Counted from the first letter of the stretch, positions 11,306-22,267 are shown. The stretch: 64,000 nucleotides of DNA from Abelmoschus esculentus (GCA_035048815.1 JAUCBN010000024.1:10104001-10168000), one strand, 5' to 3'. Translations and numbers: made by a program. Notes: generated by a model from the letters alone, not told the origin.

Positions 11306-11640
11306 AAGGGTTGGTTCAAATGATAAATAGCAGGGACAGAGCTGTGGGGGTGGGGAGGGGCGATTTTTTACTCACTTTTGTCCTCCTGTTTAAATTCTTT
11401 TAAAAATTGTTTTTATATGAATTTGCCCCCTATTTCTAATATTTATGTTTTGCCCTTTCAACTCCAAATCCTGCTCCGGCCCTTGTAAGCAGTTTGGTTT
11501 CGCTTAAGTAAATCTCAAGTTCGAGACATTGTGTACGTAGAAAACTCTTACTGGAAGACTAACCCACCAAAAATAGGTGTACGACGCGAGCTGGTCTAGA
11601 TTAATCAAGGCTAGGTTCTAAAACCAGAAGAATAATAAAA
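11306..11640 (+). mobile_element. SINE-like element interrupted by a small hAT-type MITE
   Basis: The block begins GGGTTGGTTCAAATGATAA and continues, after an insertion, with TTTGGTTTCGCTTAAG and CTCAAGTTCGAGAC, which resembles a tRNA-like B box, then a GAGCTGGTCTAGATTAATC tail common in plant SINEs. The insertion at 11331-11485 starts CAGGGACAGAGC and ends GCTCCGGCCCTTG, an imperfect terminal inverted repeat of the hAT type. The target duplication around it is weak. It carries no gene. Confidence 0.4.
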
Positions 11641-12139
11641 AATAAATAAATGATATGAGGTATGGCTTATGGTATGGGTCCATGTGGAAATACCATGATA
11701 CAAATGGCTGAGGTATATAATATTTGTATCTTATAATCACACCCTACAAGTCATCCCTCTCTTATTTAACACTAAACTTTGTCCCCTTCTGTTTCCCTAG
11801 CAACTGCACATTTTATTTCATATTTTCTGTGTGTATTTCCCTTAGGCCTTAACTAATAGAAACTTGTGCTCTCTCTTTATATGTTTAATTAAGTCGAGAA
11901 ATTTGAAAAGAGTTTCTCAAAACAAGCGGCTGTGGCCTGTGAAACAGGTGACACATTGCTGTCAATGATTCCGGTTTCTGTCATGTTCCAGGAACTGTTT
12001 TTTTATTTTTATATTGGTATCAATATTTTTAAATGTTTTGATTAAAATTTTATTGTTAATATTAATATATAATATTATGACGTAAATCGTATATATTTTT
12101 ATTATGTTTTTTATAGTATTTTTATTTTAAATTAGTAAG

Positions 12140-12352
12140 TTTAAAGTTAGGATTCACGGGTACTCTTTACCTGATTAGCCGGGTACACGGGTTTTAGGGG
12201 TACCTGGTAATAAATACCCGATTTAAATGGACCAAGACACGGGCTGATTTTTTATGATTTGAAGAAATCGGGTACCCGATTTTTCGTGTACCGAAAACCG
12301 CCTGGTTTTTCGTGTACCGAAAACCGGGTACCCGGTAATGAACACCCCTAGT
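12140..12352. repeat. GGGTACCCGG-type degenerate repeat
   Basis: About 210 bases dense in GGGTACC, CGGGTACAC and ACCGGGTACCCGG words, including a direct repeat of TTTTTCGTGTACCGAAAACCG. The right edge reads GAACACCCCTAG, which on the minus strand is CTAGGGGTGTTC, like the ends of other repeats here. No coding capacity. Confidence 0.5.
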
Positions 12353-12359
12353 TAGGGTT

Positions 12360-13600
12360 GTAACTAAGGTTTAAAAAATTAAGGATAAAATGTATTTTTA
12401 AGAAATATTTTTAAAATTAAGGATGTAAAAATTAAAATTAAGGTTTAAAAAATATTTTTAAATTTTAAATAAAAACATATAAAAATAATTAAATAACAAA
12501 AGATTTATACTTACAATATCAATATTTTTAAAAAAAAATCCCTTTCCGCCTCAATTTAAATATCCATAAACTCGAGAATACATGCATTTCTAAAATTCAA
12601 ACAGCGACATTCCATTTTTAAAAGAAAAATAAATTCCTTCATATATGTCGGGGAAATTCACCTAATATTGCAAGGCTATTTTTATTTTCAATTTTTTGGT
12701 ATTTTATTTTTATTTTTAAATTTATATAATTTGTTACTGTGAAAACAAGTTAGTGATAATATAATTTGAATTTACTATACAACCTATTTTTATTAAAAAA
12801 TATTAGAAACGAGATATTTATAATCCAATTTTATTATAAAATATTATTTAAAGACAATATACTTACAATTCAACTTTAATTATCATAATAAAAAAATAAA
12901 TTTATATTTAAAATCAAATCCAACTTTAATTAACTTCAAAATACTATAACAATCGTAATATTTTTACAAATAAATTAAATTGTGTCGTTCTTGTAAAATA
13001 AAAAGGAGAAAATAACATTTATGCAAAGCTTCCTGTAGATATCTCTAAGATCCCCCGTACTATAACGAAAGACACGGATAAAAATTATTTTTTTTTTCAT
13101 TTTTTTATGTTTTATTTGAATTTTTTAAAATTAAATTTTAAACTATAACTCTTATATTTTATATCCTAAACTATAAACCCTAAACTCTAAAAAATACATT
13201 ATATCTTTAATCCCCTAAACCCTAACTATAATTTTTAACCTTAAACGTTAAACTCTAAACCTCTGATTTAAAACAAAGATCTAAAAAATATAAGAAAAAG
13301 GTAGACGAATTTGTCAGGAAATACACCAACAATTTTATAACATCTGGTGAAATATTTTCAAATTTGGCACGTGATTTTTCTTTTAGAAATAAAAATAAAA
13401 ACTTGATGTTCAATTAAATTACCTAAAATCTTCGAAGATCATTGATTTGACGACATGCACAAGGCTAAGACGACACGGCGTTCCCACCAGTTTTCTGAAC
13501 CCAAAAATGTCTGTTTTCCCCGTCCATGACCGTGCCAACCACGTTTACGGTTACACATGACAGTGAAACTTAACCCTTGAGTTTGTTACCAGACACCTTT
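12360..13600. repeat. AT-rich intergenic DNA with degenerate CCCTAAA-like tract
   Basis: No gene is seen. From about 13140 to 13280 the strand is a run of degenerate CCTAAACCCTAA-like words (interstitial, telomere-like but not true telomere repeats), followed by AAAAAGGTAGACGAATTTG. The same order of words occurs twice at 28510-29010, so this is a third member of that dispersed repeat. The final ~150 bases before 13600 are probably promoter of the next gene. Confidence 0.5.
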
Positions 13601-13609
13601 CCAGTTCTA

Positions 13610-13620
13610 CATATATATAA
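13610..13620 (+). promoter_or_regulatory. TATA box of first RING-H2 gene
   Basis: The string ATATATATAA ends at 13620, about 40 bases before the ATG at 13661. It is the only TATA-like match at a suitable distance and implies a very short 5' UTR. Confidence 0.55.
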
Positions 13621-13660
13621 TATCTCAACTCTCACCTAGCAATCTCCACCAAACTCACAC

Positions 13661-14176
13661 ATGACACGCCCTAGTACTCTTTCGATGGACCAAGACGACG
13701 GCGGTCATACCATCCGATTCAATCCGGTTCTCGTCGGCCTTCTCGGAGTCATTGCCGGGGCCATCGTGGTGGCTACGTATCACTTAATTCACTCGGTTTG
13801 CAATTGCCACCGCAGGCCGCAGGTCGAGTCCAGCAGTGCCAATACCAACCAAAATGTTCGTCAAACTCAACATGAAAGGTCCCGGGACAGTCAAAGAACC
13901 GGGGGTGGTTCCCCGGTTTCCCGGTCGATTCCGGTATTTAGATACAACAAAGATCGTAACGAAGATATGTGTGCCATTTGCTTAGGTGATTTCAAGGAAG
14001 GTGAGCAGATCCGTGTTTTGCCAGATTGTTTGCATTTTTTCCATGTCGGATGTATCGATAGATGGCTCAATTCGCACTCGAATTGCCCGCTTTGCCGGAC
14101 TGATACTTCGTCGCCGCAGGAGGTGATCGTTTCTTTGCCGGATTCTAGTAGAACACTGCATAATGGGACTTCATAG
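13661..14176 (+). CDS. ATL-type RING-H2 E3 ubiquitin ligase, 171 aa
   Basis: Membrane-anchored E3 ligase that would recruit an E2 and ubiquitinate substrates. One hydrophobic helix spans residues ~21-43 (from NPVLVGLLGV), followed by a Cys-rich, basic stretch. The RING-H2 finger is complete: C104, C107, C123, H125, H128, C131, C142 and C145, with the ATL hallmarks W135 and the Pro before the last Cys (CPLC). Between helix and RING lies SIPVFRY, a variant without a clear GLD motif, so it is at the edge of the ATL family. It is intronless and short, both usual for ATLs. A second RING-H2 gene lies 1.9 kb downstream on the same strand, but the two differ strongly outside the RING. Confidence 0.93.
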   Translation: MTRPSTLSMDQDDGGHTIRFNPVLVGLLGVIAGAIVVATYHLIHSVCNCHRRPQVESSSANTNQNVRQTQHERSRDSQRTGGGSPVSRSIPVFRYNKDRNEDMCAICLGDFKEGEQIRVLPDCLHFFHVGCIDRWLNSHSNCPLCRTDTSSPQEVIVSLPDSSRTLHNGTS

Positions 14177-14199
14177 ATTGCCGGATTCTGATTTGTAAT

Positions 14200-16000
14200 T
14201 TTATTTCCTCTCCAAATGATTGAATGGGATTAGCTTAGCCACTCTTTCATTAATGGTTTGTATATTTGCTTGGAAATGACTCAAAGGGAGGGAAATGACT
14301 TGTGAATGACGAAAATTAGTGGTATATAGATTGTCAATGACAAAAGATGAAATAGGAGTAATTTGCATTATGAGTCCTTGAATTTAGATCGATTCGCATT
14401 CCAAGTCCTTGGATTTTGTGTCAATTTTTATGTATACAAAAAATCTTTAATTTAAACAAATTGTACCATTATGCTTTTATTATCAACAATTAAGTCACTT
14501 ATGTCAAACGAAGAATGCATAAGTGACCTAATTTTAAAAAAAACTGAAGCTCGATGGTAAAATTTGGTAAAATTAAAAGTTTTGGACTCGTTATGCATAT
14601 CTTCATCCCAAATGTAAAATGCCCATGGAAATAGTATTCCTATTTGCTAATTTTGCAAGTTTTGGGATCGTACTAAGAATTGGGCTAGTTAGTTCATAAT
14701 CATGGGTTAAGAGCTTTTGTTGATTGGTTCAACGATTTGGGACTATATTTCGATTTACTCGGGGAGAAACTATATTTTTATAAAAGTGATCAAAGTATAT
14801 ATTTTAATTTTTTTTAATTGATGAATAAAAAAATAAATTTTTAAAATAAATAATATATTTTTAATTTTTTAACTCTATATCATATATAAAAATAATAATT
14901 GACGGGTAAAACCCAAAAACCCTTATGTTCTGCCCCTGAAAGTAGTATATTAATCTAGTCTTGACTTTATATCTACGTTTCGGAAAATTCGATTAAAGTT
15001 TAAAATATATCATGCAAAAAATCGTAGCTAAAACTTTCACAAATATCAACACAGGATTTATTATATCAGTACATATGTGTAAAAAACTTAAGTTTAACTA
15101 TTTTAAAATATCTTAAATATTTTTTCAAGTCGATTGTACTTAAATCATTTTTATTTTTTTAATTTAATCTAAAATAAATTTTTAATTATTGCATTAAAAT
15201 AAAAATTCTAACGATCTCTTGTTTTCTGATATAATAAAATCAACTTAAAATATTATATTTTGAATTCTCTCCCTTAGTAAAAATAAATTTTAAATAATAA
15301 TTTAAAATTCAAAGATATTAAAATTCCTCTTTATTCATTTAAAAATTTAAATTTTTAAACGCATTTTCTTTTTTTTTATATATATAAAAAATAATTCAAG
15401 CTTTTTTTTTCATCTTCTTATTCGGAAAAAAATCTTACTATTATGAGAAAAAAGTCTTACTATAACAGTAGACAAAAAAATTACCATAAAAGTCGGACAA
15501 AAACATCTATCATTATATTTATATATATTTAAATATTTTAAGGGTGTAAAGAATCTTTGAATTAAAAAAATAATTAAGTCTTAATTTTTTACCCAATCAA
15601 GTCCTTAAAATAAAAAATAATTAATTAAAAATTAAATTAATTATTTACTTTTATTAATTTAATTATTAGATCTTAATAATATTCTAAATCGATTGGTGTA
15701 TTGTATCGTGTCATAATATTTTTATTTAATATTTTTAATTTTTTTATTTTATTTAAAATATTCTTTAAAAATTTTAAAATACTTATAAAAATTAATATAT
15801 ATATATATATATACCATTTTATAATTTAATATTATTGAAGAAAAGATTACGGTAACATGCGTTGCTTTGATGTTGCTAGGAGAAACTTGTCCCCACCACA
15901 ACCCTTCATTTTCTCCTCAATTATCGGTTTTGAAAATGATGAAAAATAATGCCTCAACTCAAATAAAAAACGCAGAGACTACTTCGTACCTTCAAATTTA
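14200..16000. other. Intergenic, very AT-rich
   Basis: The first ~150 bases are probably the 3' UTR of the upstream RING gene. From about 14360 to 14620 the plus strand has a block typical of dispersed plant repeats (words like GTCACTTATGTCAAACG). The remainder to ~15850 is AT-rich, with a short (TA)n run near 15795. No gene is supported. Confidence 0.45.
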
Positions 16001-16033
16001 GATTTTTACTATCGTTTTTTTTATCTCCTTAAC

Positions 16034-16747
16034 ATGGAGAACTCACCTACTGTTATCCGCCCCCCGCCACCACCAACGCCGCCGTCACCGGCATTCTTTC
16101 CTTCACCCCCACGACCACTTTCTCAGTCCGATAATACCACTAACAGTACTATGATCCCCAGCCCACCTCCGCCTTTAGCATTCGCTTCATCACCCCAAAT
16201 ATACCCCATAGATCAAAACGGAAACATCACCATAGTCACCGTCAACCCACCACCACCGTTCTCCGATGCTATGAAAAGCGTCGATTTATCGCCACTCGAA
16301 TTCATCATTGCCCTTATGGTCGTCATAACGATCCCAGCTATAGTCTACGCTTTCTTCTTCGCCATCAATTGCCCTCCTTGGTCTTCCAGTGAACGTCGTC
16401 GAGACAGCTCCATCGAGCTTCCGAGGGACAACCGAGGTAGTTCTATCGAAGTAATCGAGAGACGGGAGCCAATTTCGGGTCTTAAGTACATCAAAGAGAC
16501 GCATTCCAAAGATATCGGACATGAATGCTCCGTTTGTCTATCAGTGTTTGTTGATGGGGAAGAAGTGAAGCAATTGAATGGTTGCAAGCACTCCTTCCAC
16601 GCCATTTGCATCGACTTGTGGCTTAACAATCACGATAATTGTCCGATATGCCGGGATAATGTCACCGTAAAGAGGCCGAATAATAACCGTCGGCGTAGAG
16701 AAAGTGATCATCGTCGAGCTTTGCCTGATGCAGCCAATCTGGTTTGA
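16034..16747 (+). CDS. RING-H2 (ATL-like) E3 ubiquitin ligase with Pro-rich N-terminus, 237 aa
   Basis: Second membrane-anchored RING-H2 ligase of the cluster. Residues 1-80 are very rich in Pro and Ser (PPPPPTPPSP and similar). A transmembrane helix lies at ~87-110 (SPLEFIIALMVVITIPAIVY). The RING-H2 finger uses C165, C168, C184, H186, H189, C192, C203 and C206, with the ATL-typical Trp after the second Cys pair (CIDLW). The tail is basic (NNNRRRRES). Between helix and RING there is EPISGLKYIKE, similar to the GLD region of ATLs. Single exon, as usual. The Pro-rich segment would face outward and the RING the cytosol if topology follows known ATLs; substrates cannot be inferred. Confidence 0.93.
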   Translation: MENSPTVIRPPPPPTPPSPAFFPSPPRPLSQSDNTTNSTMIPSPPPPLAFASSPQIYPIDQNGNITIVTVNPPPPFSDAMKSVDLSPLEFIIALMVVITIPAIVYAFFFAINCPPWSSSERRRDSSIELPRDNRGSSIEVIERREPISGLKYIKETHSKDIGHECSVCLSVFVDGEEVKQLNGCKHSFHAICIDLWLNNHDNCPICRDNVTVKRPNNNRRRRESDHRRALPDAANLV

Positions 16748-16749
16748 CA

Positions 16750-17070
16750 TTTCTTATGTAAGTTGTTGATTTCATTACAGCTTTTTGGCCTTCAACACTT
16801 CACCAAGCACCGGTAGTTCTGTCATGAGCGTTTGGAATGCAAAATCGAGTTAAATCAGTTCGAAATCGTTTTAAATTTGAGTTGCATTTACTTTTGTTTA
16901 ATCTCATATCTGGTTTGAGAAGAAAATCGGATGGGTTATAGACAGAAATAACTAGATTGCTGGTTTGGTTGGGTTGGGTTGGAATCCATTCATGTATTAT
17001 TTAATAAGATTTTATTATAAAGTTTACTATTATATGTACGTTTAATATATGTGAAATTTATTGCAGTATA
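16750..17070. other. 3' flank of second RING-H2 gene
   Basis: Probable 3' UTR and downstream DNA. A short GGTTTGGTTGGGTTGGG run lies near 16963-16980. Nothing else is supported before the palindromic element at 17080. Confidence 0.4.
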
Positions 17071-17079
17071 TTATTTTAT

Positions 17080-18085
17080 GGCATAAGATAATTTCAACCT
17101 TTAATTTTTATTATTTTGATCCTTATTTTTTTGGAAAAAATTTAGTTCTTAATCTATATCTTTTTGATAAATAACTTATTTTTTAACTACCATGATAATT
17201 GAACCGCTAAAAAATTAACGATGATGACATGTCATATGCATATGATAATATATTTTAAATGACATGACATATAACCTAGCAAATATATATATATATGAAA
17301 TATAATTTTATTCATATAAAATATAAAATAATTAAAATTCAAATAAAATATTAAAAATTAATTAATTTTAAAATAAAACGCTACTCCCTCTGTCCCCAAA
17401 ATAGTATCCCTTATTAATTTTTTTGGTGTCAAATTTTTGAACTTTGACTAATGATTATTTAAAATTTATTATTGATAAAAATATAAAAATATATATTTTA
17501 GAAACCTCTAATTGAGTATATTTCAAATATATATTTTATAAAATCTAATTATTTAAAATATTTAATATAATTATAGTCAAAGTTTAAAAATTTTGACTTT
17601 CAAAAAGTCAATAAGAGACATTATTTGTGGGACAGAGGGAGTACTAAACATTCTTAACCCTAACTACGATAGAATCAAAGTCTTGTCTTAAAAAATATGA
17701 AAACAGTTCGAAATTAATTAATTTTTTTAAGATAGGATTTTGATTCTATCGTAGTTATGGTTGAAAATGTTTAATAGCATTTTATTTTAGAATTAATTAA
17801 TTTTTAATATTTTATTTAAATTTTAATTGTTTTATATTTTATATTAAAATAAAATTATATTTCATATATATGTATTTGATAGGTTAGATAATATGTTATT
17901 TAAAATATATTATTATATGCATATGGCATGTCATCATTGTTAGATTTTTAACGGTCCAGTTATCATGATAGTTAAAAAATAAGTTATTTATCAAAAAGAT
18001 ATAGGTTAAGGGCTAAATTTATCAAAAAAAAAAACCCAAAACAATAAAAATTACAAACGTTAAGAGTTAAAATTATCTTTATGCC
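17080..18085. mobile_element. Large palindromic MULE-like MITE, copy 1, with nested Stowaway
   Basis: A fold-back element: left and right halves are near-complete reverse complements, with ends GGCATAAGATAATTTCAACC and GGTTAAAATTATCTTTATGCC-type sequence. It is flanked by a perfect 9-bp direct repeat, TTATTTTAT, at 17071-17079 and 18086-18094. Nine-base duplications are typical of Mutator-like transposases, so the element is probably mobilised by one in trans. It has no coding capacity. The loop between the arms (~17693-17725) carries GTTCGAAATTAATTAATT. A Stowaway element inserted into the left arm accounts for 258 of its 1006 bases. Related copies lie at 18931, 34965 and 47270. Confidence 0.88.
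17384..17641. mobile_element. Stowaway (Tc1/mariner) MITE nested in the palindromic element
   Basis: It starts CTCCCTCTGTCCCC and ends GGGACAGAGGGAG, the Stowaway terminal inverted repeat, with the dinucleotide TA on both sides (17382-17383 and 17642-17643). The sister palindromes at 18931 and 47270 have the uninterrupted site (TACTAAACATTC), which confirms the insertion and its TA duplication. Length is 258 bases. No coding capacity. Confidence 0.93.
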
Positions 18086-18094
18086 TTATTTTAT

Positions 18095-18930
18095 ATACAA
18101 GGTGGAGATAATATTTGTTTATTATGTAAATTTTATCAATTATACTCTCATATTATTTTTATATATTTATATCATAAACCTCGAACTTTAAATCATAAAC
18201 CTCAAGTATTAAATTCTAAACCATAACACATGAACATCATACACTAAATATTAAATCTTAATCCTCAAATCTAAATCATAAATCATAAACCCAAAACTAA
18301 AATTCTAAATCCCAAACAATAAATACTAAAGCTCCAAAGTTATAAACAACGAAGGCTAAATAACCCTAAACAGTAAATACTAAACTGAAATCATAAACCT
18401 AAACTAGACCTTCAAATTAACCCTAAATCATAAACTTTAAATCCTAAACACAAACTTCAAATCTTAAATTCTATACCTACACTCTAAACTTTAAAATTTG
18501 AACTATAAGTTTCAAAGCATTAACTCCACTTTAAATCATATACTTGAAACTCTAAACTTAAACTCCAAATCATAAACCTTACATCATGAATCTAAAACTT
18601 CAAATACTAAAGCTTAAACTCTAAATCATAGACTCTAAACCTTAAAGTTTAAGCCTTAAATCATGAATCTAAATCTAAATCTAAAATTCTAAACTCTAAA
18701 CTTTAAGTTTTAAATTATAAACCCTAAATCATAAATCTTTAAACTCTAAATCATAATCAATGTTAAAATAATAAAAAAATATAAAACTAAAATTTTAAAG
18801 ATAAAAAAGTACATTTATATATAACTCTCAGATGTTAACTTTATCGTAAATTAGAATAAAAAAAACTTAAAATTATAATAAAATTTATTTATTTATTTAT
18901 TATGGTCGTTTATATGTTTCACCAATAATT
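18095..18930. repeat. Degenerate CCCTAAA/TAAATC-rich tract between two MITEs
   Basis: From about 18170 to 18760 the plus strand is a long run of degenerate words such as ATAAACC, CTAAATC, CCCTAAA and AACTCTAAA. It is an interstitial telomere-like or minisatellite-like tract without exact periodicity. No gene is seen. It separates two insertions of the same palindromic MITE family. Confidence 0.5.
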
Positions 18931-19684
18931 GCATAAAGATAATTTTAACCCTTAACGTTTATGATTTTTATCGTTTTGGCCCTTATTTTTTTTTTGGATA
19001 AACTTAGCCCTTAACTTATATCTTTTTGACAAATAGCTTATTTTTTAACTACCATGATAACTGAACGGTTAAAAATATAACAATGATGACATGTCATATG
19101 CATATGATAATATATTTTAAATAACATGACATCTAACCTATTAAATATATATATGAAATATTTATTTTAATATAAAATATAAAACAATTAAAATTAAAAT
19201 AAAATATTAAAAATTAATTAATTCTAAAATAAAATGTTACTAAACATTCTCAACTCTACATACGATAGAATCAAAATCGTATCTTTAAAAAATTAATTAA
19301 TTTCGAACCGTGTTCATATTTTTAAAGATAGGACTTTGATTCTATCGTAGTTAGGATTGAGAATGTTTAGTAGTCTTTTATTTTAGAATTAATTAATTTT
19401 TAATATTTTATTTAAATTTTAATTTTTAATATTTTATATTAGAATAAAATTATATTTAATATATATATATTTGATAAGTTAGATGTCATGTCATTTAAAA
19501 CATATTATCATATGCATATGACATGCCCTCATCGTTAAATTTTTAACGGCCCAATTATCATGATAGTTAAAAAGTAAGTTATTAGTCAAAAGGATATAGG
19601 TTAAGGGCTAAATTTATCCAAAAAAAGAATAAAGGCCAAAATGATAAAAATTATAAACGTTAAAGGTTAAAATTATCTTTATGC
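18931..19684. mobile_element. Palindromic MULE-like MITE, copy 2
   Basis: About 754 bases with the same arms as copy 1 (GCATAAAGATAATTTTAACC at the left, its reverse complement at the right, the central TACGATAGAATCAAAATC and its mirror). The loop is reverse-complemented relative to copy 1: here ATTAATTAATTTCGAAC comes first and GTGTTCAT last. I could not find a matching 9-bp duplication at its ends, unlike copies 1 and 3, so it may be an older or rearranged insertion. Confidence 0.82.
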
Positions 19685-19689
19685 TATAA

Positions 19690-21115
19690 TTTAAAGATAT
19701 ATGTATTAACATTCTTTTATTCTTTTATTAATTATATATTTTTTATTAATAATACGATAGAAATTATTTATTTATAAAATTAGATCTTAATAGTAAATGA
19801 TAAAATAATTTATAATTAAACAAATAAATTAATTTATAAATTAAATCTTATTAACAACTATTTGAACTTTCTAATCATGTGCAGGAACGGTTTGAATGAT
19901 GTTGGGCAATTGAAAATAAACAGAGTTACGATTCATTGATATAATAAAAGATAAATAAAATATTATTTTTTAAAATTTTAATTTTATGTATTTATTTTAT
20001 TAATTTAAGTACCGTGAATTAATATAAAACTAAAAATAAACTATTTATATAATAACTAATTAAAAAAATTAAAAATTTAATCAATGAACTATTTAATTGG
20101 TCTCATTTTTATAACTGGTCTTAAAATCTAACAAAAATATGATACGAAAGTTACAGAAAATTTGTATAATTTAATATTTGGTTCATATAAGTTATAGATT
20201 ATATTAATATGATTTTAATTTAAATTTAATTAAATAAAATTAATTAATCAATCGAATGCCATATATTATTATCCAATTAAATAAATTTATAATTATTTTA
20301 GTTTAATTTATTTAATATATACGTTCATTTTATGACAAGGAAAGTATATATGATCGAACAATAAGATACAACAAGCATGAACTTCAAGACAGATCAAAGC
20401 CATATCTGTTTGAAAAACAATCTTAGCAGCAAACACACGTATCGAGATGATCAATGATCAATGATCAATGATAATTTTTATCTGTAAAATAACTAAACCG
20501 ATATGATCTTTATATACCAAAATTTAATCGAGTATTTTATTCGCATAATGACTAAAATACCCCCTCAAGAAACCTACTAACATTTTTTCAAGAACACAAC
20601 GTTGGATTCATGGGCGAAATTATATTTTTTAAATATAATTTTTAAATATTTATATATTATTCCTCAAATCTCAAATATTGGCTTCGTCTACGTAGGGTTA
20701 AACCGCCTATTGTCCATGTTAGCGGTGATAGTCTTGACATGCATCGGTTGCCATGCGCGTTCCAGCATATGTAATTGGATAAACAAGCATCGGCTGCAAC
20801 ATATGAAAATTTTAAAGGGAAACGAGTGTTTTAATAGGTTCTAATTCTTTTACCTAAACCAAATCTTGTGTCTGCCAAAGATTGTTCATCAAGTTAAGTT
20901 TCCTGTGGGGTGCAGAAAACCAGTTTCCTAAAGTTTCAAAAGAATATATCATAGACAAGTTAGGCATCTTCTTATCGATAAACAAGGAGGAATGGTAATA
21001 GCATCTCAAGGAAAAAATCGAATACAAGAATAAAATAATCACGGTAAAGAACACCGATGATCCAGCTCTATATATTGATCTTCAGTTTCTGCAAATATTC
21101 GAATCTATCGGTGCA
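19690..21115. other. Intergenic, AT-rich
   Basis: No supported gene. The open frames at 20602-20844 and 20854-21054 have no recognisable domain and AT-driven composition. A short triplet of ATGATCA words (ATGATCAATGATCAATGATC) lies near 20448-20470. A CTATATATTG TATA-like string near 21069 precedes the small reading frame at 21122. Confidence 0.45.
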
Positions 21116-21121
21116 TCAAAC

Positions 21122-21226
21122 ATGAAGGTCTGGCTTCACCTCCCATGGTGCTCATGCTTCTGCTTCACCAAGACCAAAAGGAGCAACAACAAAAACAAGG
21201 AAGAGGAAGCAAAGGGTGTTTTCTAG
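21122..21226 (+). CDS. Possible 34-aa Cys-containing small protein, unrecognised
   Basis: A short frame starts MKVWLHLPWCSCFCF and ends in a Lys/Glu/Asn-rich tail (SNNKNKEEEAKGVF). It has a TATA-like string (CTATATATTG) about 50 bases upstream and balanced codon use compared with the AT-rich surroundings, and the block from 21060 to 21340 is less AT-rich than its flanks. I recognise no family, and the length alone makes chance quite possible. It could equally be the first exon or an untranslated part of a non-coding transcript. Confidence 0.25.
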   Translation: MKVWLHLPWCSCFCFTKTKRSNNKNKEEEAKGVF

Positions 21227-21507
21227 GAGATAAAGAAGGGTGTTTTTAAAGCTTATATTCATCCCTTTTCTTCCTTGCATTTCCTTTCTAACAATATTGC
21301 ATCTCAAAGTGTATCCTTCATTCATCCATTTTCACATATAGTGGTAGCAACTGTAAGTTCAATCCTAGATGCTATGTAATGTAAGAGAATAATATTACAA
21401 AAGACATGTCTTGCAATGAAATTTAAATTAATAAAAAAAACGTGTCTTGCAAGAGAATAATATCCTAACTACTATGTAATGTAAGAGAAAAATATTCGGT
21501 TCACCAA

Positions 21508-21579
21508 TCCATTGTCGTCCAGTGGTTAGGATATCTGGCTTTCACCCAGGAGACCCGTGTTCAATTCCCGGCAATGGAA
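21508..21579 (+). tRNA. tRNA-Glu (anticodon UUC)
   Basis: 72 bases fold as a cloverleaf: acceptor TCCATTG with CAATGGA, D arm around GTCCAGTGGTTAGGAT, anticodon loop CTTTCAC (anticodon TTC), and T loop TTCAATT. A TTTTTT run at 21580-21585 is a normal Pol III terminator right after the gene. One pair in the T stem is mismatched (CCGTG against CCCGG, where the usual plant gene has CCGGG), and the T loop has A at position 57 instead of G. The B box is thus slightly changed, so this could be a working gene or an early pseudogene. It reads toward increasing coordinates between AT-rich spacers. Confidence 0.9.
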
Positions 21580-21584
21580 TTTTT

Positions 21585-22008
21585 TGCAATTAAATTTTTT
21601 ATCTTTTCATATCGATACAGCTTAGATCTATTCGGGATGAATACGGTGCCGTATTCGAGAGCGTGACAAATCACGCACCATGAAAAGGAGCGTGAGGAAC
21701 ATTACTGAAATTTGTATATTCCCATGCAAAAAAAAAAAAGGAAAGCAGTGGGCAAGGGAAACAGGCCGAACCGGGGAATAAAAGGTTTATTCGGTCGGTT
21801 CACTTTATTTTATTTAATTGAATATTGCCTAATCCTTAACTAATTACCATTATCTTAAATCTCACCCTAATAAATATATTATTTTCTCAATCTACTAAAC
21901 ATTTTTAAGTAAAAAATTTTATTATGTGTCATCAGACATTAATTAATGTTGTTCATTAATTAATACAATCTAATTCTACCTTATCGGTATTTATTTGATA
22001 AATTAGTA
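21585..22008. other. Intergenic
   Basis: AT-rich spacer after the tRNA. A short GC-richer stretch (21640-21790) has no recognisable content. Nothing else supported. Confidence 0.45.
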
Positions 22009-22267
22009 CTCTATTTGTTTCATAAATATTGTTTTTTATTGATTTTTTTGGGTCAAACTTTTTTAAATTTGACTCTTGATTATTTAAAATTTATTATTGA
22101 TAAAAATACGAAAAAAATATATTTTAAAAACTTTTAATCGAGTAGATTTTAGATATATAATTTATAAAATTTAATTATTTTAAATATTTAATATAATTAT
22201 AGTCAAAGATTAAGAAATTTAACTTTTAAAAATTCAATAAGGAACATTATTTTTAGGACGGAGGGAG
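22009..22267. mobile_element. Second Stowaway-like MITE
   Basis: 259 bases starting CTCTATTTGTTTCATAAAT and ending TTTTTAGGACGGAGGGAG, flanked by TA at 22007-22008 and 22268-22269. The interior matches the nested Stowaway at 17384 along its length (for example ATTATTGATAAAAATA and ATAATTATAGTCAAAG). The left terminal repeat has diverged (CTCTATTTG for CTCCCTCCG). Confidence 0.85.

Noticed and set aside
13140..13280. True telomere or telomere-fusion scar
   Set aside because: Words are degenerate and embedded in a dispersed repeat with shared flanks at 28510-29010.
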